Shown here: piece by piece, positions 7,241 to 9,993 of the stretch | Layout of the letters: every line of letters begins with the position of its first letter | Position numbering within the stretch: the first letter of the stretch is position 1 | NCBI GenBank assembly: GCA_003694425.1 | Contig: RFJX01000195.1 | Location: 1 to 9,993 of the forward strand | Length of the DNA stretch: 9,993 nucleotides | Source: Gammaproteobacteria bacterium | GTDB taxonomy: Bacteria > Pseudomonadota > Gammaproteobacteria > J113 | Direction: 5' to 3' | Translations under genes and position numbers: made by a program | Notes under the pieces: model-generated | Databases searched by the model: none | Seen by the model: the letters and a program-made list of their open reading frames with translations, nothing else | Told to the model about the DNA's origin: nothing

Positions 7241-7840
7241 TCATGACTCCTCGCTGCTCATCTTCACCACGCGCACGAAGTCGTCGCGCCGGACCGCGAC
7301 CTGCTCCTCCGGCCGCTGGAACTTGCGGTCCTTGCGCCTGCGCAGGGTCAGGGTGATCGCCGCCACCATCGCCACCAGCAGGATCACCGCGGCGATCTCG
7401 AAGGCGTAGAAATAGTCGGTATAGAGCAGCAGGCCCAGCTCCCGGGTATTGCTGTAACCGGGCCCGTGAGAGACGGGTGGATAGTACCGGTCCAGGCCGA
7501 AATTGTCCGGACCGAGAACCCGCGCCATGAGATAGACCGTCAGCACGGCCATCAGCGCCCCGAGCGGCAGGAAGTGGGCGAAGCCCTCCTTCAGCACCGC
7601 CAGATTGATGTCCAGCATCATGACCACGTAGAGGAACAGCACCATCACCGCCCCCACATAGACCACCACGAGGACGATGGCCAGGAACTCCGCTTCCAGC
7701 AGCATCCAGATCACCGCCGCGGAGAAGAAGGCTAGGATCAGTGCCAGCACCGCGAAGACCGGGTTGCGCAGCGTCACCACGGCGGTGGCGGCCATCACCG
7801 TGAGGGCCGCGAAGAGATAGAAAATGACCAGTTCGAACAT
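7241..7840 (-). CDS. nuoJ: NADH-quinone oxidoreductase subunit J
   Basis: Five-helix membrane subunit of complex I (ND6 homologue), whose third helix carries the pi-bulge thought to gate proton coupling. The product is 199 residues, somewhat longer than E. coli NuoJ (184). The conserved helix [19 protein letters not shown] is at 58-76. Helices at about 4-22, 28-48, 54-76, 92-110 and 144-166 can be seen, followed by a basic, charged cytoplasmic tail ([14 protein letters not shown]). The start [10 protein letters not shown] at 7840 is chosen because it lies 10 nt after the nuoI stop with GGGGAAG just upstream. The longer in-frame opening to 7912 lies inside nuoI and is hydrophilic. Confidence 0.97.
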   Translation of the reverse strand: MFELVIFYLFAALTVMAATAVVTLRNPVFAVLALILAFFSAAVIWMLLEAEFLAIVLVVVYVGAVMVLFLYVVMMLDINLAVLKEGFAHFLPLGALMAVLTVYLMARVLGPDNFGLDRYYPPVSHGPGYSNTRELGLLLYTDYFYAFEIAAVILLVAMVAAITLTLRRRKDRKFQRPEEQVAVRRDDFVRVVKMSSEES

Positions 7841-7850
7841 CCGCTTCCCC

Positions 7851-8339
7851 CTACTGGTACTTCGCGCGGGCGGCGAGGTTGGCGGCGATGCGCGGCTCCA
7901 TGCGGTCACCATGGGCCAGCAGCTTCTCCTTGGTCATGATGAAATCGGCACGCGTTTCCTCGTGGTACTCGAAGAAATCGGTCTCGACGATGGAATCGAC
8001 CGGACAGGCCTCCTCGCAGAAGCCGCAGAAGATGCACTTGGACAGGTCGATGTCGTAGCGGGTGGTACGGCGGGTGCCGTCCTCCCGCGGCTCGGACTCG
8101 ATGGTGATGGCCAGGGCCGGGCAGACCGCCTCGCACAGCTTGCAGGCTATGCAGCGCTCCTCGCCGTTGGGGTAGCGCCGCAGGGCATGCAGGCCACGGA
8201 AACGGGGCGAGAGCGGGGTCTTCTCCTCCGGGTACTGGACGGTGATCTTGCGCCCGAAGAGGTAGCGGCCGGTGACGGAGAGCCCCTTCCAGAGTTCCAG
8301 CAGGAACAGGCTGCGGATGAAGTCGATTACGGGTTTCAT
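7851..8339 (-). CDS. nuoI: NADH-quinone oxidoreductase subunit I (2x[4Fe-4S] ferredoxin-type)
   Basis: Peripheral-arm electron carrier that passes electrons through clusters N6a and N6b towards N2 and the quinone site. The product is 162 residues, the usual length. Two ferredoxin-type motifs are complete: C63-I-A-C66-K-L-C69-E-A-V-C73-P and C102-I-F-C105-G-F-C108-E-E-A-C112-P, each supplying three cysteines to one cluster and the fourth to the other. The N-terminal amphipathic stretch ([20 protein letters not shown]) fits docking on NuoH. The start at 8339 ([10 protein letters not shown]) is fixed by a strong AAGGAGG 8 nt upstream; a longer in-frame opening to 8561 lies inside nuoH and is rejected. 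Confidence 0.98.
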   Translation of the reverse strand: MKPVIDFIRSLFLLELWKGLSVTGRYLFGRKITVQYPEEKTPLSPRFRGLHALRRYPNGEERCIACKLCEAVCPALAITIESEPREDGTRRTTRYDIDLSKCIFCGFCEEACPVDSIVETDFFEYHEETRADFIMTKEKLLAHGDRMEPRIAANLAARAKYQ

Positions 8340-8347
8340 GCTAGTGC

Positions 8348-8354
8348 CCTCCTT
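8348..8354 (-). promoter_or_regulatory. Ribosome binding site of nuoI
   Basis: AAGGAGG on the minus strand, 8 nt before the ATG at 8339 and overlapping the last base of the nuoH stop codon. It is the clearest Shine-Dalgarno in the nuo cluster and settles the nuoI start. Confidence 0.85.
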
Positions 8355-9433
8355 CAGTCGAACCAGGGCGGCAGCTTCGCCAGCACCATGCCGGCCACGA
8401 CCACCAGCCAGACGAGGGTCAGGGGAATGAACACCTTCCAGCCCAGGCGCATCACCTGGTCGTAGCGATAGCGGGGGAAGGTGGCGCGGAACCACAGGAA
8501 GAAGAAGAGGAAGAAGGCGATCTTGAGGATCAGCCAGTGGATCCCGGACCCCAGCAGCCATCCGAGCACCGGGACCGACAGCAGCGCCTCCGGCACCAGA
8601 CCCTCGACGGGTGAGAGCCAGCCGCCCATGAACATCAGCGAGGCCATGGCCGAGACCAGGATCATGTTCGCGTACTCGCCCAGGAAGAAGAGCGCGAAGG
8701 CCATGCCGGAGTACTCCACGTGGAAACCGGCCACGATCTCCGATTCACCCTCCGCGAGGTCGAAGGGGGCCCGGTTGGTCTCGGCGACTCCGGAGATGAA
8801 GTAGATCAGGAACAGCGGCAGCAGCGGCAGCCAGTACCAGCCGATGAAGCCGTTACCGGCCTGGGCCATCACGATCTCACCCAGGTTCATGCTGCCGGCG
8901 GCGACCAGCACCCCGACCAGGGCGAAGCCCATGCCCAGTTCGTAGGAGATCACCTGCGCCCCGGAACGCAGCGCGCCCAGCAGGGCATATTTGGAATTGG
9001 ACGACCAGCCGGCCAGGAGGATGCCATATACCCCCAGCGAACTCATCGCCAGGACGTAGAGCAGGCCGGCGTTGACATCGGCCAGGACCACCCCGGCATC
9101 GAACGGGATCACCGCCCAGGCCGCGAGCGCCGGTCCCAGCACCAGCATCGGCGCGATCAGGAAGAGGAACCGGTTGGAGGCCGAGGGGAGGACGATCTCC
9201 TTGAACATCAGCTTCAGGGCGTCGGCGATCGGCTGCAGCCAGCCACGCGGCCCGACACGGTTGGGCCCGATCCGGACCTGCATGTAACCGATGATCTTGC
9301 GCTCGGCATAGGTGAGGTAGGCCACGCAGAGCATCAGCGGGGCGACCAGGATCACGATCCCGATGAGGATGTAGATCAGCTCCTCTGCCAGGGGCGGGAG
9401 GAAACCGAGCCAGGGATGCAGCAGTTCCCTCAT
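8354..9433 (-). CDS. nuoH: NADH-quinone oxidoreductase subunit H
   Basis: Membrane subunit forming much of the quinone-binding chamber at the junction with the peripheral arm (ND1 homologue). The product is 359 residues, slightly longer than E. coli (325) but usual for many proteobacteria, with about eight helices. Conserved stretches: [20 protein letters not shown] (42-61) followed by [33 protein letters not shown] (218-236) leading into FHVEYSG, the acidic loop facing the quinone cavity; and [19 protein letters not shown] (316-334). The ATG at 9433 overlaps the nuoG stop in an ATGA, and GGGAG about 8 nt upstream serves as ribosome binding site. The gene lies 14 nt before nuoI. Confidence 0.98.
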   Translation of the reverse strand: MRELLHPWLGFLPPLAEELIYILIGIVILVAPLMLCVAYLTYAERKIIGYMQVRIGPNRVGPRGWLQPIADALKLMFKEIVLPSASNRFLFLIAPMLVLGPALAAWAVIPFDAGVVLADVNAGLLYVLAMSSLGVYGILLAGWSSNSKYALLGALRSGAQVISYELGMGFALVGVLVAAGSMNLGEIVMAQAGNGFIGWYWLPLLPLFLIYFISGVAETNRAPFDLAEGESEIVAGFHVEYSGMAFALFFLGEYANMILVSAMASLMFMGGWLSPVEGLVPEALLSVPVLGWLLGSGIHWLILKIAFFLFFFLWFRATFPRYRYDQVMRLGWKVFIPLTLVWLVVVAGMVLAKLPPWFD

Positions 9434-9993
9434 CGCTCCGTCTCCCTTTCGATCCGCAGCGTGGTGCCGCTAAGGTCCAGGGCCGAGGTGGCTGCATGCC
9501 CCGACTGCAGCAGCACGCAGCCCCGGGGCAGGCGTTCGTCGATGCGGGCCGGCAGGATGGCGCTGGCCTGGCCGGTGCTGATCCGCACCCGCTCGCCATC
9601 GGCGAGCCCCATCTTCATGGCCAGGGAGGCGGCGACGAAGGCCTCGCCGGTGGCGGCCGTGGGCATCGCCTGCAGGGGTGCGGAGCGGCGCACCAGGCCG
9701 TCGATGGAGAACATCGGCAGCTCGGTGATCAGCCCGACACCGGCCTGCTCCTCCCGCGCCTGCGGCACCGACCAGCAGCCATCGTTGTCCGGCTGCAGCC
9801 CGGCGGCCAGCTCCTCGAGCTCGGCCAGGACCTCGCCCGCCGACTGCTGTTCGAAACCGGAGAGCCCCAGCAGGGAGCCCAGCACCCGCAACACCTTCCA
9901 GGCGGGACGCGCCTCCCCCGGTGGTTCGGCCGCGCCATTGAAGCCCTGCCAGCGCCCCTCGCAGTTGATGAAGGTACCGGCGGTCTCGGCGAA
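9430..9993 (-). CDS. nuoG: NADH-quinone oxidoreductase subunit G, C-terminal part (5' end beyond window)
   Basis: Large iron-sulphur subunit of the peripheral arm, related to molybdopterin oxidoreductases. Only the last 187 codons are in the window; they are open to the right edge. The first visible residues, [18 protein letters not shown], are the conserved ETxGTFxNxEGRxQ segment near the end of the molybdopterin-like domain, followed by [19 protein letters not shown]. The remainder (about residues 110-187 of the fragment) resembles the C-terminal beta domain ([20 protein letters not shown]). The N-terminal 2Fe-2S and 4Fe-4S cluster domains would lie to the right of the window. The stop overlaps the nuoH start by 4 nt, and the downstream nuoH-N order confirms the identity. 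Confidence 0.95.
   Translation of the reverse strand, partial: FAETAGTFINCEGRWQGFNGAAEPPGEARPAWKVLRVLGSLLGLSGFEQQSAGEVLAELEELAAGLQPDNDGCWSVPQAREEQAGVGLITELPMFSIDGLVRRSAPLQAMPTAATGEAFVAASLAMKMGLADGERVRISTGQASAILPARIDERLPRGCVLLQSGHAATSALDLSGTTLRIERETER

Overview
The window is one continuous minus-strand block of respiratory genes followed by a chemoreceptor gene. Read in the direction of transcription (from base 9993 down to base 1), it holds the 3' end of nuoG, then complete nuoH, nuoI, nuoJ, nuoK, nuoL, nuoM and nuoN. These encode the membrane arm and part of the peripheral arm of proton-pumping NADH:quinone oxidoreductase (complex I). After a 196-bp gap comes a methyl-accepting chemotaxis protein (MCP) gene that runs off the left edge. 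I see no plus-strand gene.

The G+C-rich sequence, the nuoGHIJKLMN order and the NuoG/NuoI/NuoH sequence types suggest a proteobacterium, most likely a gammaproteobacterium of the purple-sulfur/sulfur-oxidiser kind. This is inference from sequence style, not from a search. A sigma-28-type promoter and an MCP imply a flagellated, chemotactic cell.

Most nuo genes are packed tightly: 4-bp ATGA overlaps at nuoG/nuoH and nuoM/nuoN, and gaps of 4 to 25 nt elsewhere, as in a single transcript whose promoter lies upstream of nuoG and outside the window. The exception is the 148-bp nuoK-nuoL gap. It is filled almost edge to edge by a palindromic repeat with perfect 18-bp inverted arms and tandem CACGGAGG units. 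The arm next to nuoL contains most of the only Shine-Dalgarno-like sequence available to nuoL.

The MCP has its own regulation. A near-consensus FliA (sigma-28) promoter, TAAAGTTC-N11-GCCGATAG, lies upstream, with a strong ribosome binding site before the start codon. Its periplasmic region is of the Tll0287-like (DUF3365) type with a CLVCH heme-c attachment motif, so it is probably a haem-based redox, gas or ligand sensor feeding the flagellar chemotaxis system. Its position after complex I fits an energy-taxis role but does not prove one.

The nuo genes themselves are ordinary. The points worth a second look are the palindromic element inside the operon, its possible effect on nuoL translation, the sigma-28-controlled haem-MCP, and an atypical C-terminal segment of that MCP at the window edge.
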